Of a DNA stretch of 64,000 nucleotides, positions 36,439 through 45,222 are shown piece by piece. Position numbers and translations under genes: made by a program. The DNA is from Arthrobacter sp. MMS18-M83 (lineage in GTDB: Bacteria; Actinomycetota; Actinomycetes; Actinomycetales; Micrococcaceae), in the NCBI RefSeq assembly GCF_026683955.1, contig NZ_CP113343.1, positions 3,100,001 through 3,164,000 of the forward strand. The letters are read 5' to 3'. The notes beneath the pieces are model-generated. The model did no database searches and was not told the DNA's origin. It saw only the letters and a list, made by a program, of their open reading frames with translations. Each line of letters starts with the position of its first letter. Position 1 is the first letter of the stretch.

Positions 36439-37398
36439 ATGTCCTGGAAGCACGTGCTGGAATCCTTTGACCTGCTGGACAGCCCGGCAGCCAACGGCGA
36501 GGCGGTCAGGAATCTATGGCAGAACCACGGAGCCGATGATGTCTTCGTGGAAACCGTCGCCGGCCACGCCGGAGCCACGGACTTCGTCCGCGTTCTCATC
36601 CCGGGAACCAGAGGCAAGAGCGCCGGCGGCGCGGCGCCGACCCTCGGGATCATCGGCCGGCTCGGGGGACTGGGAGCCAGGCCTGAAAAGATCGGTTTTG
36701 TCTCCGACGGCGACGGCGCCCTGACAGTCGTGGCCGCCGCGGCCAAACTCCTGGAAATGGCCTCCCGCGGAGACCGGCTTGAGGGCGACGTCATCGTCAG
36801 CACTCATATCGACCCCGACGCCCCGACGCAACCCCACGACCCCGTCCCGTTCATGGGTTCCTCGATCGATATGTCGATCAACAACAAGTATGAAGTCACC
36901 CCGGACATGGACGCCATCATCTCCGTAGACACCACGAAGGGCAACCGCATCTGCAACCACCGCGGATTCGCCATCACCCCCACAATCAAAGAAGGGTGGA
37001 TCCTGCGCGTGGCCGAGCCGCTGCTCGACATCGCCGAACAGACCTCCGGGATGGCGCCGGTGGTCCTGCCGATCACCATGCAGGACATCACCCCCTACGG
37101 CAACGACGTCTACCACATGAACTCCATCGTCCAGCCCTGCACCGCGACCACCGCGCCAGTCGTCGGGCTGGCCATCACCACCATCTCGGCCGTTCCCGGA
37201 TCAGCCACCGGAGCGACCGACCTGGGCAGCGTCGAATCAGCCGTCAGGTTCGTCATCGAAACGGCCAAAGACTTCGGACGCGACAAGCTGGCGTTCTTCG
37301 ACGACGAAGACTACGCACAGCTGACCGCCCGCTACGGGACCATGTCCAAGCTCCAGCACCTCGATCAAACACTCGCCGCAGCCACCACCCCGGCCTGA
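36439..37398 (+). CDS. DUF1177 protein
   Basis: 319 residues; ATG at 36439 with AAAGGAG upstream. The family is recognisable from LESFDLLDSPAANGEAVR and HIDPDAPTQPHDPVPFMGS. The sequence IGFVSDGDGALTVVAAAAKLLEM followed by GDVIVSTHIDPDAP and NKYEVTPDMDAIISVDTTKGNR resembles the metal-site layout of M42/M20-type peptidases (Asp before a helix, His-x-Asp), but this is my inference and not established. It lies between AroM and an OPT transporter, so a role in processing an imported peptide-like compound is plausible. Confidence 0.82.
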   Translation: MSWKHVLESFDLLDSPAANGEAVRNLWQNHGADDVFVETVAGHAGATDFVRVLIPGTRGKSAGGAAPTLGIIGRLGGLGARPEKIGFVSDGDGALTVVAAAAKLLEMASRGDRLEGDVIVSTHIDPDAPTQPHDPVPFMGSSIDMSINNKYEVTPDMDAIISVDTTKGNRICNHRGFAITPTIKEGWILRVAEPLLDIAEQTSGMAPVVLPITMQDITPYGNDVYHMNSIVQPCTATTAPVVGLAITTISAVPGSATGATDLGSVESAVRFVIETAKDFGRDKLAFFDDEDYAQLTARYGTMSKLQHLDQTLAAATTPA

Positions 37399-37449
37399 GC
37401 GGGAACCGCCCCACCCCCAACGATCCCTCCCACAGAAATCAGTCCTCCC

Positions 37450-39093
37450 ATGGCACAGCCTCTCAATGTCAAAGACGACACCAAAGCACGCCACCCCAGG
37501 GCCTTTGAGCCCGTGACCCTGGTGGTCACCGTTCTCCTGAGCATCCTGGGCGCCGTCATCGGCCTGCACATGATCACCACCATCGGCATCTCCGCCAATA
37601 CCTCCGTCATCGGCGCACTCATCGCCATGATCATCGGCCGGATCTCGTTCTTCGGGCTGGCCAAGATGCGCGACATCAACCGGCAAAACCTCGCGCAAAG
37701 TGCCATCTCCGGTGCCACCTTCGCCGCCGCAAATTCACTGCTCACACCCATCGCGGTCCCCTTCGCATTCGGCCGGACCGACCTGGTCGGTCCCATGCTC
37801 GTCGGCGCGTCAATGGGCCTGCTGATTGACGCCTGGATCCTGTACAAGAGCTTCGGGTCCAGATTCCTCCCCGCCGACGCAGCCTGGCCTCCCGGAGTGG
37901 CCGCCGCCGAAACCATCCTCGCCGGCGACAAAGGAGGCAAACGGGCGCTCCTCATGGCCGCCGGAGGCGCCATCGGCGTAGGAGCATCCTTCTTCGGACT
38001 GCCCATGTCCGCGGCCGGAGTCGCGCTGATCGGCAACGTATGGGCCTTGGGAATGTTTGCCGTCGGGCTCTTGGTGAGCCAATACGCTCCGGCGATTCTG
38101 CACTTCACCCTCTCCTCCATGTATGTCCCGCACGGGGTCATGATCGGCGCCGGAATCGTTGCCCTGGTCCAGGCGGTCCGCATCCTCCTGGACAAAAAAT
38201 CCGCCAAAGACCGGCAGAAAGACCAGATCCTGGCCCGGGCCCGCGCCGCAGCACCGGAAGACCCATCCCTCGTCTCTACCGTCAGCGCCGGCAAGCTGCG
38301 CCGCACCTTCGCCTCCGGCTACGTCCTCTACGTCGCCGGCGCCCTGATCCTTGCCACGCTCGGTGGCATCTGGACCCAAATGTCCGTCCCCGCAGTGATC
38401 GCCTGGATCCTCTTCGCCGCTGTCGCCGCGATCGTCCACGAACTCATCGTCGGCCTCGCGGCCATGCACGCCGGCTGGTTCCCCGCCTTCGCCGTGACAC
38501 TGATCTTCCTCGTCGCCGGCCTGCTGCTCCAGATCCCCGCCGTACCCCTGGCCCTCCTGGTCGGATACTGCGCCGCCACCGGCCCAGCGTTCGCCGACAT
38601 GGGCTACGACCTCAAAGCAGGCTGGATCCTCCGCCGAGAAAACCGGCCGTACACGGCCTTCGAAATCGAGGGCCGCCGGCAGCAATTGCTCTCCGCCATG
38701 ATCGGCTTCACTGTCGCCATCGGCCTCGTCGCTCTGCTCTGGAACACCTATTTCACCGCCGGACACCTCCCGCCCGCCGCCATGGTCTACGCGGACACCA
38801 TCAAAGCCGGCCTGACAAACCCTGACGTCATCCGCAACCTCATCCTCTGGGCCATCCCCGGAGCCATCATCCAGATCATCGGCGGGGCCAAACGCCAAAT
38901 GGGCGTCCTGCTCGCAACAGGACTGCTCATCGGAACCCCCAACGCCGGCTGGCTCGTCCTCGCAGCCCTGCTCTTCCGCTTCATCTGGACCAAATACCGG
39001 CCGCAAAACGGAGAAACCGAAGTGTCCCTCATCGGAGCAGGCCTGATCGCCGGCGACTCTATCTATTCCGTTGGCCAGATCTTCAAAGGCTAA
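37450..39093 (+). CDS. OPT-superfamily transporter
   Basis: 547 residues with about 14-16 membrane segments. OPT-like features are ISGATFAAANSLLTPIAVPF, the ASFFGLPMSAAGVALIG stretch, and GPAFADMGYDLKAGWILR, the D-L-K-x-G motif near the C-terminal half. OPT proteins import small peptides or metal chelates with protons. It is the last gene of the AroM/DUF1177 operon and stops before a strong terminator at 39150. With pepE and DUF1177 alongside, a dipeptide or isopeptide substrate is the simplest guess. Confidence 0.83.
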   Translation: MAQPLNVKDDTKARHPRAFEPVTLVVTVLLSILGAVIGLHMITTIGISANTSVIGALIAMIIGRISFFGLAKMRDINRQNLAQSAISGATFAAANSLLTPIAVPFAFGRTDLVGPMLVGASMGLLIDAWILYKSFGSRFLPADAAWPPGVAAAETILAGDKGGKRALLMAAGGAIGVGASFFGLPMSAAGVALIGNVWALGMFAVGLLVSQYAPAILHFTLSSMYVPHGVMIGAGIVALVQAVRILLDKKSAKDRQKDQILARARAAAPEDPSLVSTVSAGKLRRTFASGYVLYVAGALILATLGGIWTQMSVPAVIAWILFAAVAAIVHELIVGLAAMHAGWFPAFAVTLIFLVAGLLLQIPAVPLALLVGYCAATGPAFADMGYDLKAGWILRRENRPYTAFEIEGRRQQLLSAMIGFTVAIGLVALLWNTYFTAGHLPPAAMVYADTIKAGLTNPDVIRNLILWAIPGAIIQIIGGAKRQMGVLLATGLLIGTPNAGWLVLAALLFRFIWTKYRPQNGETEVSLIGAGLIAGDSIYSVGQIFKG

Positions 39094-39149
39094 ACAGCCC
39101 ACGATTTGTCTCCGCTGTCACTGCCGGGACAATGACTTCAAGGTCAACG

Positions 39150-39182
39150 AAGGCGGCTGCGAACAAGGTTCGCAGCCGCCTT
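39150..39182 (+). terminator. Terminator between the OPT gene and the convergent hypothetical gene
   Basis: AAGGCGGCTGCGAA and TTCGCAGCCGCCTT around CAAGG; perfect 14-bp stem. It can serve both strands. Confidence 0.75.
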
Positions 39183-39194
39183 CGCCGTCCCCGG

Positions 39195-39599
39195 TCAAGC
39201 TGCCTGCAGTTTGTTCAAACACCGAACGTAGCCGTTCATTACCGATTCGAAGTCAAGCAACTGCGGTTGGATAGTAGTTGCCAAGAGACCATCGCCGGAA
39301 TCTTCCTTGCAAAGCAGAGGTTCACAACTGTTCCCTGATGCGGAGAACGTTGCGATGCCCCATGGATGGGTTGCGCATGTCACAGCGATCCCGGCAGCGT
39401 CGAATGTATCGGCCAGGACTTTGGTGGCAACGGTCTGCCAGGAGTGCAGGAGCGCGTCCTTCATGCGCTCCGCGAAATCCGTGTCTTGGCTCTTGCGGGC
39501 GAGCGTCAGCGCGGCCGAAAGATCGTCCCACTCCTGTGCCGGGCGAACAAGAAGGTGTCCACTCCGGATCTGGGCATTCATCTCATTCAACGACAACAC
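39195..39599 (-). CDS. Hypothetical protein, 134 residues, separated from its ribosome site by IS insertion
   Basis: A soluble protein (MNAQIRSGHLLVRPAQEWDD, DAAGIAVTCATHPWGIATFS) that I do not recognise. The start is a GTG at 39599, inside the 6-bp target duplication of the IS21 element. If the element is removed, GGGAGG lies six bases upstream of that GTG (now at 42351-42346), so the insertion has moved the Shine-Dalgarno site 2.7 kb away. Translation from the present start is probably weak or lost. Internal ATG codons are possible but lack ribosome sites. It is convergent with the OPT gene. Confidence 0.6.
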   Translation of the reverse strand: MLSLNEMNAQIRSGHLLVRPAQEWDDLSAALTLARKSQDTDFAERMKDALLHSWQTVATKVLADTFDAAGIAVTCATHPWGIATFSASGNSCEPLLCKEDSGDGLLATTIQPQLLDFESVMNGYVRCLNKLQAA

Positions 39600-39747
39600 T
39601 TGTCAACGGCAACTTAGAAGTGACCGGTGGCGGCATGTTGGTTTGACCGCTGGCGGCAAGTGATTGACCGGTCGCGGCAAGTATTTTTGGACAGGGTCAG
39701 GCGCCCCGGGCATGCCGGGTTTCAGTGCGCCTGACCAGGGTTTGGGG

Positions 39748-40536
39748 TTAGTTCATGGGGCGGGTTCCTTTCCCGTTCTGGGCTTGCATGAGCCGGACGG
39801 ACTCGCCGCTGGTTTGGCAGAGGTGGGCGTGGTGGAGAAGCCGGTCAACGGTCGCGGTGGCGATGGTTTTGGGCATGAGCTCATCGAACCCGGAGGGGTG
39901 GATGTTCGAGCTGATCGCCAGGGACCGCTTCTCGTAGGAGGCCTCCACGACGCGGTAGAAGCCCTCGGCCGAGTCCGCGGAAACCGGCAGCAGGCCGATG
40001 TCATCGATGCAGATCAAATCCACGTTGGTGGCCCGGGTGATGGCTTTGTTCACGCTGTCATCGATGCGGTGCCGGCGCACGAGCGCACCGAGGTCTTCCA
40101 TGCTCAGCCAGGACACGGACATGCCCTGGTCGATGGCCTGCTGGCCCAAGGACTCCAGCAGCAGGGTTTTGCCGGTGCCGGAGGGCCCGCACGCGATCAG
40201 GTTCTCCCGCCGCCGCACCCATTCCAGCGTCCGCAGGAACGATGTCGTTGCGGCCGGGAGGGTGGACAGAGCCTCGTCCCAGACATCGAAGGTCTTCCCG
40301 GAGGGGAAACCTGCGCGTTTGCGCCGGGTGGCCAGCATCGAGGCGTTCCGACCGGTGGCTTCGGCTTCGAGCAGGACACGGACGACCTCGGTGGGGTCCC
40401 AGCGCTGGGCTTTCGCGGTGGCCAGGACATCGGCGACGACGGCGCGGGCGTGCGGCATCCGGGTCGTGCGCATAAGCGCGATCACCTGCTCCACCGCCGC
40501 GTCGGTCAGGGGCGGGGACATGGTGTCAGCGCTCAT
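39748..40536 (-). CDS. istB: IS21-family helper ATPase IstB
   Basis: 262 residues from ATG at 40536, which overlaps the istA stop by 11 bases. AAA+ motifs of the DnaC-like IstB family are present: NLIACGPSGTGKTLLLESL (Walker A), DLICIDDIGLL (Walker B) and SLAISSNIHPSGFDELM (sensor 1). IstB assembles on DNA and helps IstA pick targets and join ends. The N-terminal DNA-binding portion includes ALMRTTRMPHARAVVADVL. Confidence 0.93.
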   Translation of the reverse strand: MSADTMSPPLTDAAVEQVIALMRTTRMPHARAVVADVLATAKAQRWDPTEVVRVLLEAEATGRNASMLATRRKRAGFPSGKTFDVWDEALSTLPAATTSFLRTLEWVRRRENLIACGPSGTGKTLLLESLGQQAIDQGMSVSWLSMEDLGALVRRHRIDDSVNKAITRATNVDLICIDDIGLLPVSADSAEGFYRVVEASYEKRSLAISSNIHPSGFDELMPKTIATATVDRLLHHAHLCQTSGESVRLMQAQNGKGTRPMN

Positions 40537-42094
40537 CGAGGGCTCCTTCAAAATCGCCGTCAACGACTGGATCGGTGGTCGGGGCGGTCGTGGGTGTCGT
40601 GCCGAAATTCGCCCAGGAGCCGGTGCCCTGGCTCAACCATTGGCCCTGGTCGGTGACGGTGCGGGTGGTGCCGGTTGTGTGGCCTGTGCCGCCGGCGGTA
40701 TTGACGATGGAGCACAGGTCCTCGTGGGTGAAGCGCTGGTGCACCGCTGCCGCCCCGAGGCCCTTGTCGACCTCGCCGGCGCCCAGGACCTTGGCCAGGG
40801 TGACGGCGCGTTCCATTTTGTGCCGGATCTTCTGGGTTCCGGCAGCGGCGGCTTCCTTGAGCCAGAGCGCGGCGCCGGCGCCGATGGCCAGGAACTCTTC
40901 CTCGGCCTTGTTGGTGGGGCGGATGACCCGTTCGAGGGCACCGGACGGGGCCGGCGGGAAATGGGCGTCGATGATCGCCGGGGTCCCTGGGCGGGTGAGC
41001 TGGTGCCGTGCGACCTCCACCGGGCCGGCGTCCCCGACGTGGACGATGACGACCTCGGTCTCGGTGCCGCGGACCCAGACCATCTCACCCATCAGGGTGT
41101 GCGGGACGGAGTACCGGGACTGCTGAAAGGTGATCATGGGCGTGTTCGGCGGGACCTGGCGGGTGTGGCCGAAACTGGCCGTGACGGGGGTTTCCGGGAC
41201 CGGGTGCAGCCGGGGACGTTCGAGAACGCGGAGCATGTCCTTGGGGATCTCCAGAGTGGCCCGGTGAACCCGCGAGTTCACCTCCTCCATGAACGCCTCA
41301 CACGCAGCCTCCAGCTCGGCGAAGGACCGGTACTCGGGCAGCAGGTTCGTCTCTTTGGGGACGAGGTCGGCTTTGGCGATCTTGACCGCGTTCTCGACCC
41401 CGCCCTTGGAGGCCGGGTCGGCCGGGATGCACGTCTGCATGGACGTCGAATAGTGCCTGGAAAACGCCACGATCTGCGCGTTCCGCACGGGGATTCCGGC
41501 GACGTGCTCGATCGTGACCGTCTTCTCGTTGTCAGTCAAAATGTAGGTCGGGATCCCGCCGATCAGCCTAAACGTCCGGTCCAGGGCGGCGAAGACGCTC
41601 GGCATGGTCTTGTCCCGCAAGGCGATCACGATCCGGAACCGCGAGAAGGCCAGCCAAGCGACGAACAACACGGTCTTCACACCGTCAACCACGGGGCCAT
41701 CCCCGTAGTCGAACTGGAGCCATAGACCCGGCTCCGGCGTCCAGGGCCGGTGCACGCGCACGTTCCGGGCCCGGTATTTGGCCTTCAGTTCAGCCAGCGT
41801 TGTCCTGGTTGTCCGCTCACACCCGGTGAACCCTAGAGCGAGGAGCTTCTCATGCACGACATCACCGCGGATCTTCCCACGGGACTGCTCGACCCAGGAG
41901 ATCATCTGCGGCAGGAACGGGTCGGTCATCCGGCCGCGGTGCCGGGCCACCGGCGCCTGCGCGCCTTCCTGACGGGCCTTCACATAAGAGCGCACCGTAT
42001 TGTGTGAAACGCCGCAGATCTTCGCGGCATCCCGGTAGGACCGGGTCAAATCGTAAGCAGCTAAAATTTCCATGAACTCTCCTGGAGACTTCAT
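40526..42094 (-). CDS. istA: IS21-family transposase IstA
   Basis: 522 residues from ATG at 42094. The N-terminal helix-turn-helix is YRDAAKICGVSHNTVRSYVKARQ. The DDE catalytic core is seen in LWLQFDYGDGPVVDG, TYILTDNEKTVTIEH and DPASKGGVENAVKIAKADL. A beta-barrel C-terminal domain follows (QSRYSVPHTLMGEMVWVRG). The ribosome site (AAGGAAGGGG) sits within a long inverted repeat, so it is exposed only when the hairpin cannot form. Confidence 0.94.
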   Translation of the reverse strand: MKSPGEFMEILAAYDLTRSYRDAAKICGVSHNTVRSYVKARQEGAQAPVARHRGRMTDPFLPQMISWVEQSRGKIRGDVVHEKLLALGFTGCERTTRTTLAELKAKYRARNVRVHRPWTPEPGLWLQFDYGDGPVVDGVKTVLFVAWLAFSRFRIVIALRDKTMPSVFAALDRTFRLIGGIPTYILTDNEKTVTIEHVAGIPVRNAQIVAFSRHYSTSMQTCIPADPASKGGVENAVKIAKADLVPKETNLLPEYRSFAELEAACEAFMEEVNSRVHRATLEIPKDMLRVLERPRLHPVPETPVTASFGHTRQVPPNTPMITFQQSRYSVPHTLMGEMVWVRGTETEVVIVHVGDAGPVEVARHQLTRPGTPAIIDAHFPPAPSGALERVIRPTNKAEEEFLAIGAGAALWLKEAAAAGTQKIRHKMERAVTLAKVLGAGEVDKGLGAAAVHQRFTHEDLCSIVNTAGGTGHTTGTTRTVTDQGQWLSQGTGSWANFGTTPTTAPTTDPVVDGDFEGALDER

Positions 42095-42097
42095 AAC

Positions 42098-42169
42098 GAG
42101 CCCCTTCCTTCCCGCAACGGGTGAAATACACGATTGGCATCGCCATTTCACCGCGGAAGGAAGGGGCTC
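42098..42169 (-). promoter_or_regulatory. Hairpin that sequesters the istA ribosome-binding site
   Basis: Perfect 15-bp arms: GAGCCCCTTCCTTCC at 42098 and GGAAGGAAGGGGCTC at 42155, with inner arms GGTGAAAT and ATTTCACC. On the istA transcript the second occurrence of the purine-rich arm contains the Shine-Dalgarno site six bases before ATG. Transcripts starting outside the element would fold this stem and hide the site. Confidence 0.7.
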
Positions 42170-42619
42170 TCCCCGTAACGACACGAGGAATGGACAAGGG
42201 GGAATCCCGGCACGCCAAGCCACCCGTAGTGGCCGACTGCTGTTCAAAAATGCTTGCCGCCGCTGGTCAAAACCACTGCCGCGAACGGTCAATCAGTTTT
42301 GCCGTCTCCGGTCAGTTTAAAGTTGCCGCTTACAAACACTGGATACCTCCCTGGAATTGGTGCGGCCTCGGCCGCCGGGTGTTCACATGCGGGAACACCG
42401 CCAAGGATCTTGTGTCCACAACCACTGGAACATGACGCCATTGTTCCGAAGTTCGACCCTCCCGGCCGGTCAGCTAACCTGCTTCCGGCCTTCGTCGGCA
42501 GCGACGTTCCCGCGCCAGCTCTAGTGCGGGTCCCGAGGGCCTCTACGCGATCAGCAGTGTCCGCAGCTCCACCGCCAATCGTTGGACATGGGAAGCTTCA
42601 GACGAGGGAGAATAGCATC

Positions 42620-42984
42620 ATGACTTCAGAAGAGCCGGCGGACCCCGGACATGCCTCTCCTCGGCCAGAATCACCGTCCGGGGCCAAATCCCCGAACCCA
42701 TCAGCGGTGATGCTGATCGAAATAAGCAGGTCACGAGGACAGCAGTCATTTGGGGGGCCGTAGCGTTCGGTCTTGCGGTGATGGTGCTGTTGATAATCTT
42801 CTTCATCCAAAACCAAGACATGATCGCGGTCAAATTCCTTGGCTGGGAAGGCCGCCTGGCCCAGGGAATCGCGTTCTTCATGGCCGCCGTCGGAGGTGGA
42901 ATACTCGTGGCAATCGCAGGCGGAGCACGAATCCTGCAGCTTCGCCGCAACGAGCGACGACGCCGGAAGACCACGGGCTTGTAG
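42620..42984 (+). CDS. LapA-domain small membrane protein, with one frame break
   Basis: About 121 residues if one base is restored between roughly 42650 and 42720 (for example an A in the GCCAAATCC run). Start at 42620 with GGGAG upstream. The N-terminus is charged and Pro-rich; the second part reads TAVIWGAVAFGLAVMVLLIIF, then FIQNQDMIAVKFLGWEG and GIAFFMAAVGGGILVAIAGG, two membrane segments typical of the LapA/DUF1049 family. E. coli LapA works in lipopolysaccharide assembly; in Gram-positives the function is unknown. It is divergent from the IS-disrupted gene at 39195. Confidence 0.72.
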
Positions 42985-43170
42985 AGCAACGGGTGGAGAA
43001 TTCCTGAAAATCGGCATTGGAGTTGCGGCACGAAATCTGACTGAAGGCCACTGTAAGGATGTCCGTAGTTTTAACGGACTCCTTGTGTCCCCCAAAGGTG
43101 AATTTCCCGGTTCCGGGGAATTCACACAGTGGGTGTGCCACGGGATGTGGCGCGAGTCGAAGGAGTGAAG

Positions 43171-43953
43171 ATGCCTGTTCGTACTGAAAAATGGCCCGAG
43201 GGGACGCCGACATGGGCCGATCTTGGAGTCACTGATCTGGATGCCGCCAAGGCGTTTTACACCGAGTTGTTCGGCTGGGAGTACTCCTCCGGCGGTGAGG
43301 ATTCCGGAGGGTATTGGCTTGCTCATCTTGGTGGGAAATCGGTAGCGGGTTTAGGGCCGAAACAGAATGCGGAGATGCCCACGGTCTGGACCACCTATCT
43401 TGGGTCCGACGACGTGGATGCCACTGCGGTGAAGGTGGCCGCAGCGGGCGGGGGTCTTATCGCCCCGCCGTTTGATGTGATGGACTCCGGCAGGATGTCG
43501 ATCGCCGCGGACAGCGTTGGCGCGGTATTTGGCGTTTGGCAGGCCGGGACTCACATCGGCGCAGAACGAGTCAACGAGCACGGGGCATTGTGTTGGAATG
43601 AGTTGCACACACGCGACTACGGCCCGGCCCGGGAGTTTTACGCAAAGGTTTTCGGGTTCAGCTATAAGGACATTGACGGTGACGGCTTTGTCTACTCGAC
43701 GTTCAAGCGGATCTCGGACGGTGAAGAAGTCGGTGGCATCCACCACGACACGCAGCTTCCCGACGGTGCACCTAACTACTGGTTGGCCTGGTTTGCCAGC
43801 GATGACGTCGACGTTACCGCAGCGAAAGCCCGCGAATTGGGCGGGAGCCTCGTCATACCCGTCATGGACAGTCCGTTCGGGCGGATGACGATCCTGCAAG
43901 CACCCCAGGGCGAAACTTTCGGGGTCATCCACCTGCCCGACACGCGGGGATAA
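43171..43953 (+). CDS. VOC-superfamily protein, two-domain glyoxalase-like
   Basis: 260 residues from ATG at 43171 with AAGGAGTG upstream. Two tandem betaalphabetabetabeta modules are evident: MPVRTEKWPEGTPTWADLGV..DLDAAKAFYTELFGWEY and HGALCWNELHTRDYGPAREFYAKVFGFSYKD, each followed by a closing strand (RMSIAADSVGAVFGVW; RMTILQAPQGETFGVIHLP). Members are often annotated as hydroxylase-like or glyoxalase-like; no substrate is known. A close paralogue lies at 47838-48777. Confidence 0.82.
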   Translation: MPVRTEKWPEGTPTWADLGVTDLDAAKAFYTELFGWEYSSGGEDSGGYWLAHLGGKSVAGLGPKQNAEMPTVWTTYLGSDDVDATAVKVAAAGGGLIAPPFDVMDSGRMSIAADSVGAVFGVWQAGTHIGAERVNEHGALCWNELHTRDYGPAREFYAKVFGFSYKDIDGDGFVYSTFKRISDGEEVGGIHHDTQLPDGAPNYWLAWFASDDVDVTAAKARELGGSLVIPVMDSPFGRMTILQAPQGETFGVIHLPDTRG

Positions 43954-43987
43954 TTTCGTCGTTGAGTAGTTCAACCGATGGACCCCC

Positions 43988-44467
43988 ATGACCGGCGCGG
44001 CAGATCTTCAATGTAACGACAAGAATCATACGAATGTGACGCACGCCGACGGGCTGCGCTCCTGGGCCAAAGGCTCCCTCGCTTGCGAGGCGGCCACCGA
44101 ACTGCTGCTCCGTGGGTTTGGAGGCCGGTTCGCCGCGCCGGGCAATCCCTGGATCGGCACGGACGAATTCAGCGGCGCCTCGTGGATTGATTTCGCCTCT
44201 ATCCCCGAACATGCCGGCCGCGTCTCCAACGGTGAATGGGCGTTCCTGATGTTCGCCGCTTCCATGGCCGAGGGCGTTCCCGTGAATTTGGCTGAAATCG
44301 TGACCGCAGTAAACAGAGAGAGCGTCGCGCTTATGCTGGCCTCGATCGCCCACGCTTCCGGTAGCCATGAACACTCCTGGGAGAGGGCGGACCGGGGTCG
44401 GTTGGAGGGCTTCAACCGTCTGCCCGGGCTGTATTCATGGCCGGGCAAGCACGCTGAAGGCCGCTAG
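43988..44467 (+). CDS. Hypothetical protein, 159 residues
   Basis: A soluble protein that I do not recognise. The central part (LRSWAKGSLACEAATELLLR, GNPWIGTDEFSGASWIDFAS, WAFLMFAASMAEGVPVNL) looks like genuine protein and gives one amphipathic helical run. ATG at 43988 lacks a clear ribosome site; an in-frame GTG at 44035 is another possible start. It follows the VOC gene after 34 bases on the same strand and may be co-transcribed with it. Confidence 0.5.
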   Translation: MTGAADLQCNDKNHTNVTHADGLRSWAKGSLACEAATELLLRGFGGRFAAPGNPWIGTDEFSGASWIDFASIPEHAGRVSNGEWAFLMFAASMAEGVPVNLAEIVTAVNRESVALMLASIAHASGSHEHSWERADRGRLEGFNRLPGLYSWPGKHAEGR

Positions 44468-44566
44468 GACAGAACTTTCGGACACATCCCGGACGGCCAG
44501 CACAGTGACCGGACCATCCGAGCTGGTTCCCGGGAGGCCGGTGGCAAAGATTTTTCCATTGTGGTT

Positions 44567-44806
44567 CGCGACACGATCCTGATCCTTTCTCTACTTAGTA
44601 GGTGGCAGGCATGGGAGTGGTGAAATCCGACAGACTTCATCGATGTGGTGTCCGGGCGGACAGCCATCACTTCACATGACCGGCCCTGTCACGGAGTGCG
44701 CGCCGGATCCTGTCGGTGCCGTGTCTGCCTGGACATACGAGCCGATGACTATGATCACGGCAGAGCGCGCGGCCAGGCCTGGACCTGGCCGCACGCTTCT
44801 TTCCCG
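44567..44806 (+). ncRNA. Candidate structured small RNA, element 3 of 3
   Basis: Begins GCGACACGATCCTGATCC, then ACTTAGTAGGTGGCAGGCAT and GTGAAATCCG (compare the elements at 30445 and 31776). It ends with GCGGCCAGG/CCTGGCCGC inside GCGC...GCGC-like flanks and then TTCTTTCCCGTC. The 411-base gap 44468-44878 holds this element and no supported protein. Confidence 0.5.
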
Positions 44807-44878
44807 TCGATGTTCACAAACAAGGAGCCTCTCGCGGCCCATTCTCCCCAGACTTATCTGAGCGAGCGTTTCTGCTGA

Positions 44879-45154
44879 TCAGCGGGCATGGCCCGGGCTA
44901 AGGGAGAAGTAGGGCGTGAAGCGGGCTCGGGCCCCGGGTGGAATGTTCGAGCGGACGGTCCCGGCTGATTCCAGCCTGAGAAGATGACCATGGACCGTGC
45001 TTCTGGACAACCTCACGGCATGGCAGATATCGGCCACTCTACTGGCGCCATTCTTGAGCAAATAGTCGAGTATCAAGGAGCGCGCCGTGGCGGAGCCGGT
45101 AGGAGCCTCGGGCGGGAGTGCCGGGTCCATTGTGGGGTAGGGGATTGTAGACAT
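44879..45154 (-). CDS. Small winged-helix DNA-binding protein
   Basis: 91 residues from ATG at 45154, preceded by AGAGG. The centre forms a helix-turn-helix, ARSLILDYLLKNGASRVADI then RLSRSTVHGHLLRLESAGTV, followed by a short wing (RARFTPYFSLSP). This is the DNA-binding half of an ArsR/MarR/GntR-like regulator with no effector domain. A palindromic ACATGT overlaps its start codon. It lies divergent from the sigma-factor region, with no known target. Confidence 0.65.
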   Translation of the reverse strand: MSTIPYPTMDPALPPEAPTGSATARSLILDYLLKNGASRVADICHAVRLSRSTVHGHLLRLESAGTVRSNIPPGARARFTPYFSLSPGHAR

Positions 45155-45222
45155 GTCTGCCTCTCAATGCGTCAACGTGTACGAAGCGGGATCTGCTCCG
45201 GGCACAGGATTCGCCGGATGCC

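Larger units (their letters stand above)
39601..42334 (-). mobile_element. Complete IS21-family insertion sequence with istA and istB
   Basis: 2734 bp flanked by the 6-bp direct repeat AACACT (39595-39600 and 42335-42340), with ends starting TGT and ending ACA. The left end repeats TGACCGGTGGCGGCA-like units (near 39619, 39648 and 39662) and the right end holds matching inverted units, as is usual in IS21 termini. istA and istB are both intact and overlap. The clean target duplication and intact genes show a recent insertion. Confidence 0.92.
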
